A stretch of 38,504 bases of DNA from an uncultured Erysipelotrichaceae bacterium (GCA_934725085.1 CAKVAL010000016.1:1-38504), one strand, 5' to 3'; counted from the first letter of the stretch, positions 22,841 through 31,890 are shown. The notes: generated by a model from the letters alone, not told the origin. Numbers and translations: made by a program.

Positions 22841-24645
22841 AATTGCGAATTATATAAGTTGTAATAAAAACCCTTCTTCTCAAGAAGTTCCTTATGATTT
22901 CCAACTTCAACCACATCACCCTTATCAAGAACGATAATAATATCAGCATTCTTAATAGTACTCAAACGATGGGCAATGACAAACGAAGTTCTATTCTCCA
23001 TTAGCTTTTCCATAGCCTGTTGAATCAACTCTTCAGTACGGGTATCAACACTAGAAGTAGCCTCATCAAGAATCAAAATCTTAGGATCTTTCAAGAAAGC
23101 TCTCGCAATCGTTAACAACTGCTTCTGGCCCTGTGAAATACCACTTGTTTCATCAGATATTTGGGTATCATAACCATTATCCAAAGTCTTAATGAAATGA
23201 TGAACATGAGCCATCTTACAAGCCTTGTATACTTCTTCATCGGTGGCATCTAACTTGCCGTACTTGATATTATCTTTAATAGAACCACTATATAACCATG
23301 TATCCTGTAATACCATACCAAACAAAGATCTTAAATCACTTCTTGTATAATCCTTAATATCATGGCCATCAACATAAATGGTGCCACCATTTAATTCATA
23401 GAAACGCATTAATAACTTAACTAAAGTAGTCTTACCAGCACCAGTAGGACCAACAATAGCTACATTTTGACCTGGCTTAACATACATCGAGAAATCCTTA
23501 ATAACGATATTATCAGGATCATAACCAAAGCGAACATTCTCAAAAGAAACATTACCCTTGATTGTTAAATTACCATTTTCATCATAGATACTAACAGGAT
23601 TAATACAATCAGGCTCTTCTTCCTTTTCATCCAAAATCTCAAAAATACGTTCAGCTGCAGCAGCCATTGATTGAATATTACTCAATAACTGTGAAGCCTG
23701 AGAAACTGGTTGATTTAAGTTTCTAACATATTGAATTAAAGCCTGAATATCACCAACTGTAATTCTGCCATTAATTGCCTCATAACCACCTAATAAACAT
23801 ACAGCCACATAAATCAAATTGCCAATAAAACCAGTAACTGGCATCATAATAGCTGAATAGAATTGTGACTTATGAGCAGACTCCTCTAAGTTCTTATTTA
23901 TCTTATCAAAGTCCTTAATTGACTTATCCTCATAGTTATAAGCCTTAACAACCAAATGACCTGAGTACATCTCTTCAATCAAACCATTTGCCTCACCTAA
24001 AGCTGCCTGTTGTTTATAGAAATATTTTTGTGAATGCTTGACGATAAATGTTGCACAAAAACCAGTTAAAGGTAATACGCATAGTGCTACAATGGTTAGC
24101 TTAAATGATATAGAGAACATCATATAAAGCACACCAATGACACTGACAACACTAGACAACATTTGAGTGATGGTATTACTCAAATTATTCGCAATCGTAT
24201 CCACATCATTAGTAACTCTAGATAATACTTCACCATGACTGTGCTTATCAAAGAACTTAAGTGGTAATCTATTTATCTTCTTAGAAACATCATCTCTTAG
24301 ACGATAAGTTAAATCAACACTAGTCTTAACCATAATCAAATTAGAAACATAATTAATCAAAGCACTACATACATAAAGGATTGCCATTGTCGTAACAATC
24401 TTGAAGATGGCGTCAAAATCAATACCGCTACCACCGGTTACTTTGCTTACGATGCCATCATAGATTTTAGTGGTAATACCACCAGCAATCTTAGGCCCTA
24501 CTACGGAGATAATAGTTGAACAAACAACTAGAATTAAAACAAAGACAATTCTTAAATGATATTCCTTAATATAGTCAAGAAGATGAAGCATACTGCCCTT
24601 AAAATTCTTGGCTTTCTCTTTCTTCATTGGTCTATGCCCAGGCAT
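22831..24645 (-). CDS. ABC multidrug-type exporter, canonical Walker B half
   Basis: A 604-aa half-exporter: six membrane spans in the first ~330 residues, then a nucleotide-binding domain. Walker A GPTGAGKTT; Walker B ILILDEATSSVDT with the catalytic Glu; H-loop FVIAHRLST. Its signature is TSGISQGQKQ, so the LSGGQ core is altered to ISQGQ. The partner gene (14-bp overlap) has the complementary defect, Asp in place of the catalytic Glu. This is the classical layout of heterodimeric exporters such as LmrCD/BmrCD with one degenerate ATP site. The start has ribosome-binding site GGAGG 8 nt upstream. Substrate unknown; drug or lipid export is typical. Confidence 0.9.
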   Translation of the reverse strand: MPGHRPMKKEKAKNFKGSMLHLLDYIKEYHLRIVFVLILVVCSTIISVVGPKIAGGITTKIYDGIVSKVTGGSGIDFDAIFKIVTTMAILYVCSALINYVSNLIMVKTSVDLTYRLRDDVSKKINRLPLKFFDKHSHGEVLSRVTNDVDTIANNLSNTITQMLSSVVSVIGVLYMMFSISFKLTIVALCVLPLTGFCATFIVKHSQKYFYKQQAALGEANGLIEEMYSGHLVVKAYNYEDKSIKDFDKINKNLEESAHKSQFYSAIMMPVTGFIGNLIYVAVCLLGGYEAINGRITVGDIQALIQYVRNLNQPVSQASQLLSNIQSMAAAAERIFEILDEKEEEPDCINPVSIYDENGNLTIKGNVSFENVRFGYDPDNIVIKDFSMYVKPGQNVAIVGPTGAGKTTLVKLLMRFYELNGGTIYVDGHDIKDYTRSDLRSLFGMVLQDTWLYSGSIKDNIKYGKLDATDEEVYKACKMAHVHHFIKTLDNGYDTQISDETSGISQGQKQLLTIARAFLKDPKILILDEATSSVDTRTEELIQQAMEKLMENRTSFVIAHRLSTIKNADIIIVLDKGDVVEVGNHKELLEKKGFYYNLYNSQFEE

Positions 24646-26779
24646 CTTCTAATTCCTCCTTAGACAATTGTGAATACGCAATCTCCTTATATACATCACA
24701 ATCTTTCATTAATTCACTATGCTTGCCCATACCAACAATCTTTCCTTCATCTAAAACGATAATCTTATCGGCATTCTTAATTGTTGAAATTCTTTGGGCA
24801 ACAATAAGAACAGTTGACTTCTTCTTTTCAATCATCTTGCTTAATTCATCTCTTAGTTTCTTATCAGTCTTATAATCTAGAGCACTAAAAGAATCGTCAA
24901 AAATAAAGATATTCGCATTTTTCTTAGCCAAAGCACGCGCAATAGAAATTCTCTGCTTCTGACCACCAGAAACATTAGTACCACCCTGAGTAATAGGCTC
25001 ATCTACTCCAAGTTCCTTCTCACTAATAATCTCTCTTGCCTGAGCTATATCAATAGCTGAATTCAAAGTATCTTCATCTATCTCTTCACCAAACTCAATA
25101 TTTGACTTAATAGTTCCCTTAAACAAAACAGCCTTTTGAGTAACATAACCAATATGATCTCTTAAATCCTTTTGTCGATAATCACGAATATCATGGTCAC
25201 CATAAGTGATTGAACCTTCACTCACATCAAACAATCTTGGAATTAACTTAACAATAGTAGACTTACCACTACCGGTAGAACCAATGAAAGCTACTGTCTC
25301 ACCTGGTAATGCCTTAAAGTTAATATGCTCAAGCACATTCTCTTCCGCATTAGGATATTTAAAGCTTACATCATTGAAAGCTAATACACCTTCATTTGGA
25401 ACTACAACAGTATCTTCTTTATCCACAATAGTATTCTCAGTACTTAATACTTCATTAACTCTACCAAGAGAAACTAAAGCACGAGGTACCATTGTCCATA
25501 CCATAGCTAGAATCATAAAACTCATTACTACATGCATCGCATATTGAATAAAGGCCATCATATCACCAACTGACATTACATCGATATCAATCAACTTAGC
25601 ACCATACCATAAGATGCCAATAGTCAAAAGATTCATTGTAAGCATCATAACAGGCATAATGGAAATCAAAGCCCTATTAACATGCCAATCATTGTCATAT
25701 AGTTCTCTATTAGAAACATCAAAACGCTTCTCTTCATTTCTTTCAGTATTAAAAGCTCTAATAACTAATAAGCCATCTAACAATTCACGCATGACATTAT
25801 TTAGTTTATCAATTAAAGTTTGCATCTTCTTGAATCTAGGAAGCGCAAAAATTAATAATAAAATCATGCACAAGCCAATAACAGCTATAGCTACCAACAA
25901 TATCCATAACATATCAGGATATCTCATAACCTTAAAGATAGAAGTGATACCCATCAAAGGTGCCATCAACATCATTCTTAAACACATCTGAGTTAATTGT
26001 TGAATCTGAGTAATATCATTAGTTGTTCTTGTGATTAAAGAAGATGTTGAAAACTTAGAAAACTCTGCACTCGCAAAAGATTCTACCTTATTGTAGACAT
26101 CTCTTCTCATTCTATAGGCCACATTTGTCGCAATCTTGGTTGCTAAGTAAGTAGATAATAATTGAGCACAAATACTAACAAATGCTACACCTAGCATCAA
26201 TAAACCTTCATGTAAGATGTAGTTACTTTGTACCGTTTCTACATTTAAGCCAATATCTTCATAGACACTTTGAATATAGAATTTAGATACTGAAGAAGTA
26301 TTATCTTGTAGGCCACTTACATATTCATTAAAATTTTCAAGATATTGTTCCTTCAATGAAGGATTATTTTCTAGCATCTTAAAAGTATCATCATCAACTC
26401 CAGCCTTTTCAGCCAAGAATACATAAGTCATACCCTTAGATAATTCATTATCTAAAGAACCATCATAGTCTTCATTTAAGATATAAACATTTTCCTTAAA
26501 AGAAACGACTTGATTAGCTACCTTATATTCTCTATCCTTATTAGCTAATGTATAAATATCAGCTAAGTCATCCACAAATAAAGATAACTTATTCATTTCC
26601 TTTTCGCTGATTGCCTTAGGTACGTTTTCACTAATACCATTGTATTGAATACCATTAGTGACAATATCTGACATATAATCAGGTAACTTTAATTCACTTT
26701 GGACTTGAACAATAGTAAATAGGACTACTACCACAATCAGAAATATATATTTTTTTAAATATTTAAATAATAACTTCAC
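24632..26779 (-). CDS. ABC multidrug-type exporter, degenerate Walker B half
   Basis: A 715-aa half-exporter. After the first membrane span (YIFLIVVVVLFTIVQVQ) there is an insertion of about 150 residues before the second span (about 188), which should form an extracytoplasmic domain. The ATPase domain has Walker A GSTGSGKST, a good signature NVSGGQKQR, and Walker B IFIFDDSFSALD, where Asp replaces the catalytic Glu. Thus its Walker motifs form the degenerate site with the partner's ISQGQ signature, while its own signature completes the active site. It is the first gene of the pair and overlaps the second by 14 bp. Confidence 0.9.
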   Translation of the reverse strand: MKLLFKYLKKYIFLIVVVVLFTIVQVQSELKLPDYMSDIVTNGIQYNGISENVPKAISEKEMNKLSLFVDDLADIYTLANKDREYKVANQVVSFKENVYILNEDYDGSLDNELSKGMTYVFLAEKAGVDDDTFKMLENNPSLKEQYLENFNEYVSGLQDNTSSVSKFYIQSVYEDIGLNVETVQSNYILHEGLLMLGVAFVSICAQLLSTYLATKIATNVAYRMRRDVYNKVESFASAEFSKFSTSSLITRTTNDITQIQQLTQMCLRMMLMAPLMGITSIFKVMRYPDMLWILLVAIAVIGLCMILLLIFALPRFKKMQTLIDKLNNVMRELLDGLLVIRAFNTERNEEKRFDVSNRELYDNDWHVNRALISIMPVMMLTMNLLTIGILWYGAKLIDIDVMSVGDMMAFIQYAMHVVMSFMILAMVWTMVPRALVSLGRVNEVLSTENTIVDKEDTVVVPNEGVLAFNDVSFKYPNAEENVLEHINFKALPGETVAFIGSTGSGKSTIVKLIPRLFDVSEGSITYGDHDIRDYRQKDLRDHIGYVTQKAVLFKGTIKSNIEFGEEIDEDTLNSAIDIAQAREIISEKELGVDEPITQGGTNVSGGQKQRISIARALAKKNANIFIFDDSFSALDYKTDKKLRDELSKMIEKKKSTVLIVAQRISTIKNADKIIVLDEGKIVGMGKHSELMKDCDVYKEIAYSQLSKEELEDAWA

Positions 26780-26866
26780 GATATTTTCCTTTCTAATGTA
26801 GGAATTTTATGTTAATTAAAAATTATATTCAATAAGAAATTGTGCGTTTTATCACATCTTTAGCAC

Positions 26867-27532
26867 TCATATTAAACCAATATATGAAGCTAAAATGATT
26901 TGAGAAGCATAATATAAAACCCTATAAACGATTTGTAGAAAGTCAGGAGAGCTCTTGCCAAACTTATGTAAAGTTAAAACTAAATCAGAAGATATAAAGA
27001 TCAAAGAACCTATCATATATACAAAATTCTCATGACTTGGCACTAAATGATAATTAGTAATTGATAGTCCACTATTAAACATAATTATAAATAAGTAACA
27101 AGCACCTAAAATGCCAATAAAGCCCTTAACATCTAATGACAACTTAAAGGCTATAGCAATAATAATATATAAGATGATATTTATTACTATTCCCCACTTA
27201 ATACATGTTGGATTTAACCCAATCAAGTAAGTCGCATATAGGATATGAGCTATAAAAAATGAAATAGTCCCACACGCAAAGATTATATCCTTATACTTCT
27301 TATATCTATTTCTTAGTATCAAGATAAAATCTCCTAGCATATCAAATATTAAGGCAATAATAACCAATAATCCTTTCCCCTTATATAAATGAAAAGCCAA
27401 CAACACAAAAGCCAGTGATGCCAATGTTTTTAATACAATTGATAAAGAATTATGAAATTTATCATCATTGTATATAAAAAGGGCATCGATAATAATTCCG
27501 ATAATAATTATTAAATATGAAGTACTGTCCAT
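26867..27532 (-). CDS. YhhN family membrane protein (lysoplasmalogenase-like)
   Basis: A 221-aa protein with about eight membrane spans and few loops. LKTLASLAFVLLAF near residue 35, IFDMLGDFILILR (the conserved GD) and ISFFIAHILYATYLIG fit the YhhN/TMEM86 family, whose characterised members hydrolyse the vinyl-ether bond of lysoplasmalogens. Plasmalogens occur in anaerobic Firmicutes, so the activity is plausible here but unproven. It is a single gene, convergent with nothing and divergent from rhuM. No clear ribosome-binding site is visible before the ATG. Confidence 0.75.
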   Translation of the reverse strand: MDSTSYLIIIIGIIIDALFIYNDDKFHNSLSIVLKTLASLAFVLLAFHLYKGKGLLVIIALIFDMLGDFILILRNRYKKYKDIIFACGTISFFIAHILYATYLIGLNPTCIKWGIVINIILYIIIAIAFKLSLDVKGFIGILGACYLFIIMFNSGLSITNYHLVPSHENFVYMIGSLIFISSDLVLTLHKFGKSSPDFLQIVYRVLYYASQIILASYIGLI

Positions 27533-27670
27533 TAGCTACATTATATAGGAGAATATCATAAGAAACTTATCCACTTTTCCACATTGATAATGGTAAAAAT
27601 ATGGGAATATGTTGGGAATAAAAGTTCATGTTTCCTTTCTATAATCACCTTATAAGTGAGGTGTAAGAAA

Positions 27671-28594
27671 ATGGAAAACGAAATTATTGTGTTTAAGAAT
27701 GGAGGATTAGAATTAGAGGTAAATGTAAGTGAAGATAGAGAAAATGTTTGGCTATCTAAACAACAGATGGCAGAGCTTTTTCAAAGAGATAGAACCGTAA
27801 TATCTAAACATCTTAAGAATATTTTTAATGAAAGTGAATTAAGTGAAAAAAGCAACGTGCAAAATTTGCACGTTGCAAATTCGGACAAACCTGTACCTTT
27901 TTATTCTCTTGATGTAATCATCTCTGTAGGTTATCGTGTTAAATCACCTAATGGTATTATCTTTAGAAAATGGGCAACCTCAATTCTTAAGGATTATATG
28001 ATTAAGGGATATTCTATTAATCAGAAAAGACTAGATGCCTTAAATAAAACTATAGAAATACAATCAAGGATGTTAGCTTCTAGTTTAGATATAGATGCTA
28101 AAGAAGTATTAAGCGTAATAGAAACATATTCTAATGCCCTATCATTATTAGATGATTATGATCATGGAACTATAAGTAAACCTAAAGGAAAGAATTCAAT
28201 ATATGAATTAACATATAAGGAATGTAGAGAATTAATAGATTCAATGAAGTTTAATTCAAGTGTGTTTGGAATAGAAAAAGAAAAAGGTAAACTAGAGGGA
28301 ATATTAGCAGCTATATATCAAAATGTCTTTGGAGAAGAATTATATCCAAGTATTGAAGAAAAGGCTGCTAATCTTTTATATTTCATTATTAAGGACCATC
28401 CTTTTGCGGATGGTTGTAAAAGAATTGGTGCTTCTTTATTTTTAGAGTTTCTTAATAAGAATAATCACTTAATTATAGATGGTAAACAAATAATCTCTAA
28501 TAGTGCTTTAGTAGCTATTACTTTAATGATTGCAGAATCTAGACCTGAAGAGAAAGAAACAATGGTTAGACTTGTTATGAACTTTTTAAGATGA
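27671..28594 (+). CDS. RhuM-family protein with C-terminal Fic/DOC-like domain
   Basis: A 307-aa protein. The N-terminal RhuM domain includes a helix-turn-helix-like block VWLSKQQMAELFQRDRTVIS (about 27-46) and the family core FYSLDVIISVGYRVKS (77-92) with FRKWATSILKDYM. The C-terminal ~130 residues are Fic/DOC-like with HPFADGCKR (243-251); the usual Asn of HPFxxGN is Cys, so activity is uncertain. RhuM was named from a Salmonella pathogenicity island and its function is unsettled; many copies are accessory genes. The ATG at 27671 has GAGGTG 7 nt upstream, while an upstream GTG at 27656 lies before that site. Residues 61-69 are encoded by a palindrome, and downstream lies a hairpin array. 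Confidence 0.85.
   Translation: MENEIIVFKNGGLELEVNVSEDRENVWLSKQQMAELFQRDRTVISKHLKNIFNESELSEKSNVQNLHVANSDKPVPFYSLDVIISVGYRVKSPNGIIFRKWATSILKDYMIKGYSINQKRLDALNKTIEIQSRMLASSLDIDAKEVLSVIETYSNALSLLDDYDHGTISKPKGKNSIYELTYKECRELIDSMKFNSSVFGIEKEKGKLEGILAAIYQNVFGEELYPSIEEKAANLLYFIIKDHPFADGCKRIGASLFLEFLNKNNHLIIDGKQIISNSALVAITLMIAESRPEEKETMVRLVMNFLR
27852..27876. repeat. Intragenic 12+1+12 palindrome in rhuM
   Basis: GCAACGTGCAAA (27852-27863), one A, then the perfect complement TTTGCACGTTGC (27865-27876). It encodes SNVQNLHVA (residues 61-69), the segment between the N-terminal helix-turn-helix and the conserved FYSLDVIISVGYRV core. The centre is A/T-only, as in the downstream hairpins. Confidence 0.88.
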
Positions 28595-28605
28595 TTATAA
28601 CGATA

Positions 28606-28901
28606 TTCAGTTGTCTCAAATTTTGAGACAACTGAAATTATTGAAATCAAAAGTGGTTGTTGCATTTTTTGCAACAACCTAACTAATTGTTTTAAATGTT
28701 TAAACCATCAATATTGTCTATGAAAGCAACACGCAAAAATTGCGTGTTGCTAATAGGAAATTAAGTATGCTTGTTTTTTGAGCATACTTATACAGCCTGC
28801 ATTTTTTAGCATTGAGTTTTCGTTTTATGTTGATCTATAGGTTCTTTGTTGTTTGGCAAATGTTGTTAATAGTGGTTGTCGCAAAAAATGAGACAACCAC
28901 T
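28606..28901. repeat. Array of at least five different near-perfect palindromes downstream of rhuM
   Basis: A, 28606-28636: arms TTCAGTTGTCTCAAA, perfect 15+1+15. B, 28655-28679: arms GGTTGTTGCA, T-rich centre. C, 28725-28751: arms AGCAACACGCAA, perfect 12+3+12. D, 28762-28790: arms TAAGTATGCT, T-rich centre. F, 28871-28901: arms AGTGGTTGTC, A-rich centre, mismatched near the centre. A degenerate sixth (E) lies near 28795-28813. Each has an A/T core of about five bases; arm sequences differ between units, although A, B and F share a GTTGT-type arm. No open reading frame or promoter explains them. The 487-bp gap from 28595 to 29081 otherwise holds only a further palindrome at 29008-29040 and the metI terminator. 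Confidence 0.85.
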
Positions 28902-29007
28902 AAAACTTTTCACCAATTCATACATCCCTAATTGATTACTTTGTATTATCTTATATTAATTAGATAAACGAAACTACTATACTTATTATCCAAATTAACA
29001 TCAAAAC

Positions 29008-29040
29008 TTACATATTAACATTGCCAATGTTAATATGTAA
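29008..29040. repeat. Perfect 16+1+16 palindrome
   Basis: TTACATATTAACATTG (29008-29023), C, then its complement (29025-29040). It has no A/T-only core and so differs from the rhuM-linked hairpins. It lies between the array and the metI terminator. Confidence 0.75.
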
Positions 29041-29051
29041 TAATCATTGTT

Positions 29052-29085
29052 AAAAAGAAAAGGCCATCATTAATGACGACCTTAA
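29052..29085 (-). terminator. Terminator of the metQNI operon
   Basis: In the minus-strand transcript AAGGTCGTCATT pairs with AATGATGGCCTT (one mismatch), followed by TTCTTTTTAA. It begins at the metI stop. Confidence 0.75.
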
Positions 29086-29759
29086 GCTCTTAATCTTTTA
29101 TCACACTTAATAGATAGATAATCACCTAGTTTTTGAATTAGTTGAACAAGAATAACTAAGACAATTACCGCACAAATCATGATTCCATAATTATAGCGAT
29201 AATAACCATAGTTAATCGCAATCTTGCCTAATCCGCCACCACCGACAATACCAGACATAGCTGTATAACCCAAAATAGTAGTTAAAGCTACAGTAATATT
29301 AGATATTAAAGATGGTACAGCTTCCTTCAACATTACCTTGGTAATAATTTGAAAAGGAGTAGCACCCATAGACTTAGCCATCTCAATCAAGTTTTGGTCA
29401 ACTTCCTTCAAAGAAGCCTCCACAAGTCTTGCGATAAATGGGAAAGCAGCTACAACCAAAGGTACAATACTAGCTAAAGTGCCAACTGTAGTTCCCACAA
29501 TTAATCTAGTTAATGGGAACACTACAATTACTACAATTAAGAATGGGATTGATCTTAAGATGTTAATAATCACATCAATTAATCTTAATAACCAAGTAGG
29601 AAGGGGCATAACACCCTTCTTTTGACCAGCTACTAATAAGATACCCAATGGTAATCCTAGAATTATAGAAAATAGGGTTGCTAATAAAGTGGCATAAAGA
29701 GTTTCCCATAGAGCTAATGGAAATTGTTCAACAATCATACTAATTAATTCATTACTCAT
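29082..29759 (-). CDS. metI: Methionine ABC importer permease
   Basis: A 225-aa permease with five membrane spans (MetI family size). The coupling loop reads QNLIEMAKSMGATPFQIITK, and the end has GYTAMSGIVGGGGLGKIAIN, typical of MetI. It overlaps metN by 4 bp. With MetN and MetQ it imports D- and L-methionine. The Met T-box upstream of metQ supports the substrate. Confidence 0.93.
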   Translation of the reverse strand: MSNELISMIVEQFPLALWETLYATLLATLFSIILGLPLGILLVAGQKKGVMPLPTWLLRLIDVIINILRSIPFLIVVIVVFPLTRLIVGTTVGTLASIVPLVVAAFPFIARLVEASLKEVDQNLIEMAKSMGATPFQIITKVMLKEAVPSLISNITVALTTILGYTAMSGIVGGGGLGKIAINYGYYRYNYGIMICAVIVLVILVQLIQKLGDYLSIKCDKRLRA

Positions 29760-30748
29760 AATTCAAACTCCATAGCACTTACACCATCATTCTTATTCAA
29801 ATATTCAATTACCTTATTCATTTCATCTTTTGTATCCACACCAATCAACATTGAACCATATGAACAACCATTAATGTTTCTAATTGAAGCATTCAAGATA
29901 TTACAAGGAATATTCTCTTCAATTGCTAGTCTACTTAATAATGGTTTACCAGTAGAAGTACCACCATTAAAGATTACACGAACTGCGTGTTGTTTATTCT
30001 CTTCAATGAAAGCACTGCTTTGATCACTTTCAGGGAAAACCAACTTCTTAGCAGCCAAAGACTTAGGATGAGAGAAGACATCAGTAACCATACCAGTTTC
30101 CACAACACTGCCATTGTCTAAGATTGCTACCTTATTACATACATTCTCTACAACCGACATTTGATGTGTAATAATTACCACCGTAATATTTAACTTCTTA
30201 TTGATATCACTGATTAAATCTAAGATTTGATTAGTAGTAGTGGGATCTAAGGCACTAGTTGCCTCATCACATAATAGAATCTTTGGATTGCAAGCCAAGG
30301 CTCTAGCAATCGCAACTCTTTGTTTCTGACCACCTGATAAAGTAGCCGGATAAGCATTAGCCTTATCCTTAAGACCTACCATATCTAATAGTTCAAGAGC
30401 TCTTTCTCTTGTCTTATTCTTATCTACCTTTTCAAGTTCCATTGGGAACATAACATTCTTAAGACATGTTGACTGCATAAGTAGGTTAAAGCCTTGGAAA
30501 ATCATCGCTACTTCTTTTCTAAAAGACAATAATTCCTTTTCACTCAAAGTACCTAATATCTTATTATCAACAATCACCTCTCCACTATCGGGTCTTTCAA
30601 GAAAGTTTAAACATCTAACCAAAGTTGACTTACCAGCACCAGACATGCCAATAATGCCAAAGATGTCTCCATCTTCAATTGTTAAAGAGACATCTTTTAA
30701 GGCTTCAACTGACTTAAATGTTTTATTTAAATTCTTTACTTCAATCAT
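29756..30748 (-). CDS. metN: Methionine ABC importer ATPase
   Basis: A 330-aa ATPase: Walker A GMSGAGKST, Q-loop IFQGFNLLMQSTCLKNVMFP, signature LSGGQKQR, Walker B ILLCDEATSALD, H-loop IITHQMSV. The C-terminal 75 residues (from about AVRVIFNGGTSTG) form the NIL domain, which in MetN binds methionine and inhibits transport when the cell has enough. It shares one base with the metQ stop and overlaps metI by 4 bp. Confidence 0.95.
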   Translation of the reverse strand: MIEVKNLNKTFKSVEALKDVSLTIEDGDIFGIIGMSGAGKSTLVRCLNFLERPDSGEVIVDNKILGTLSEKELLSFRKEVAMIFQGFNLLMQSTCLKNVMFPMELEKVDKNKTRERALELLDMVGLKDKANAYPATLSGGQKQRVAIARALACNPKILLCDEATSALDPTTTNQILDLISDINKKLNITVVIITHQMSVVENVCNKVAILDNGSVVETGMVTDVFSHPKSLAAKKLVFPESDQSSAFIEENKQHAVRVIFNGGTSTGKPLLSRLAIEENIPCNILNASIRNINGCSYGSMLIGVDTKDEMNKVIEYLNKNDGVSAMEFEL

Positions 30749-31596
30749 TACTTAGAAAATACATCTAAAGAAGTAGACTTACCACCATATAAGCCCATTG
30801 GCTCAACATGGATTGCCCCAACGCTTACTACATGAGTACCATTTTCAGTATTGAAATTCTCTAAATAAGGAAGATGTTGGAAATAATTCGCATCAATTTC
30901 ACCACTATCAACCACATTATTAGGTTGTACATAATCAGTGAATTCAACAATCTTCAATGTAATATCCTTACTAGCTAAGATATCCTTAACTACACTTAAG
31001 ATCTCTGCATGAGGAGTAGGAGAAGCAGCAACGCTAACTGTTTGACCCTTTAATGCTTCATAATCAACACTTGTATCATAACCATCAGTTAGATTTTCTA
31101 CAGTAGAAACTACAGCACCCTCATACTTACCATCAATATATTCTTTTACCTGTTTAGACTCTAAGGCAGCCTTTAAAGCCAAGATAATAGGATCATTTTC
31201 TCTACCCTCTTTTACAGCTAAGATATTAGAATAAGCTGAATAAGAACCCTCAAGAACTAGTGCATCCTTACTAGGATTAATACCTGCATCAATCGCATAA
31301 TTTGAATTAATTACCGCAAAATCAACATCCTTTAAGACATTAGGAATTTGAGCAGCCTCAACTTCAACAATCTCCACATTATAAGGATTCTCAACAATAT
31401 CATTCTTAGTAGCTGTAATACCAGCACCATCTTTCAATTTAATAATGCCATTGTTTTCAAGAATAGTAAGTGCTCTAGCTTCATTTGTAGTATCATTTGG
31501 TACCGCAATAGAAATAGAATCACTATCTTTAGAACCACATCCAGTTAAAGCAAGTCCAAGGACCAAAACAAGTAGTAGAGTTAATAATTTTTTCAT
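30748..31596 (-). CDS. metQ: Methionine-binding lipoprotein
   Basis: A 282-aa NlpA/MetQ lipoprotein. The start at 31596 (MKKLLTLLLVLVLGLALTGC) is chosen for the strong site AAGGAGG 6 nt upstream and the signal peptide; a longer frame to 31686 runs into the T-box terminator. Lipobox is ALTGC, Cys20. The body has family features (VSVAASPTPHAEILSVVKD, VDSGEIDANYFQHLPYLENF, VGAIHVEPMGLYGGKS). It binds methionine outside the membrane and delivers it to MetI. Confidence 0.94.
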   Translation of the reverse strand: MKKLLTLLLVLVLGLALTGCGSKDSDSISIAVPNDTTNEARALTILENNGIIKLKDGAGITATKNDIVENPYNVEIVEVEAAQIPNVLKDVDFAVINSNYAIDAGINPSKDALVLEGSYSAYSNILAVKEGRENDPIILALKAALESKQVKEYIDGKYEGAVVSTVENLTDGYDTSVDYEALKGQTVSVAASPTPHAEILSVVKDILASKDITLKIVEFTDYVQPNNVVDSGEIDANYFQHLPYLENFNTENGTHVVSVGAIHVEPMGLYGGKSTSLDVFSK

Positions 31597-31640
31597 AAAT
31601 GTAACCTCCTTAATTATCCCAATAGTACTAAGTAAGAAAC

Positions 31641-31890
31641 AAAAAAGCCGTCCCCATAAGGACGACCTATATAACCGTGTTACCACCTTAATTCACATAT
31701 ACCTAAGATATATGCCTTCTTCAAGTACTATCATACTCTAGCACTATAACGTGTGCACTACGGCTACCACTATTAGTAGTAGCGGCTCAATAGACCATGT
31801 TCCCCTAAGCTTCACTATCTTGTTTCACCTTAACCAAGACTCTCTACAAGCTACCCTTTGGGTACTCTTCTTTTCATTGCCTTGACTATA
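31641..31890 (-). promoter_or_regulatory. T-box riboswitch (methionine) controlling metQNI
   Basis: On the minus strand the T-box sequence AAGGTGGTAACACGG is at 31689-31675, and the terminator GTCGTCC/GGGACGGC plus TTTTTT at 31667-31641. Upstream, stem I carries AGAGAGTC near 31848-31840 and a specifier region GAACATGGTCTATTGAGC in which ATG (31798-31796) is the likely specifier codon. Uncharged tRNA-Met would pair with ATG and the T-box bulge, blocking the terminator. A possible promoter (TATAGT near 31890) lies just upstream. Confidence 0.88.

Noticed and set aside
24627..25991. Plus-strand frames of 82-125 aa across the ABC exporter genes
   Set aside because: Antisense shadows of conserved ABC exporter domains.
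28606..28636. Hairpin A as the rhuM terminator
   Set aside because: Stem is long and perfect but is not followed by a T-run; the arm pattern matches the other array members instead.
28606..29040. CRISPR array as an explanation for the hairpins after rhuM
   Set aside because: The units differ from each other, spacing is irregular (about 28-82 bp), and no cas gene is present.
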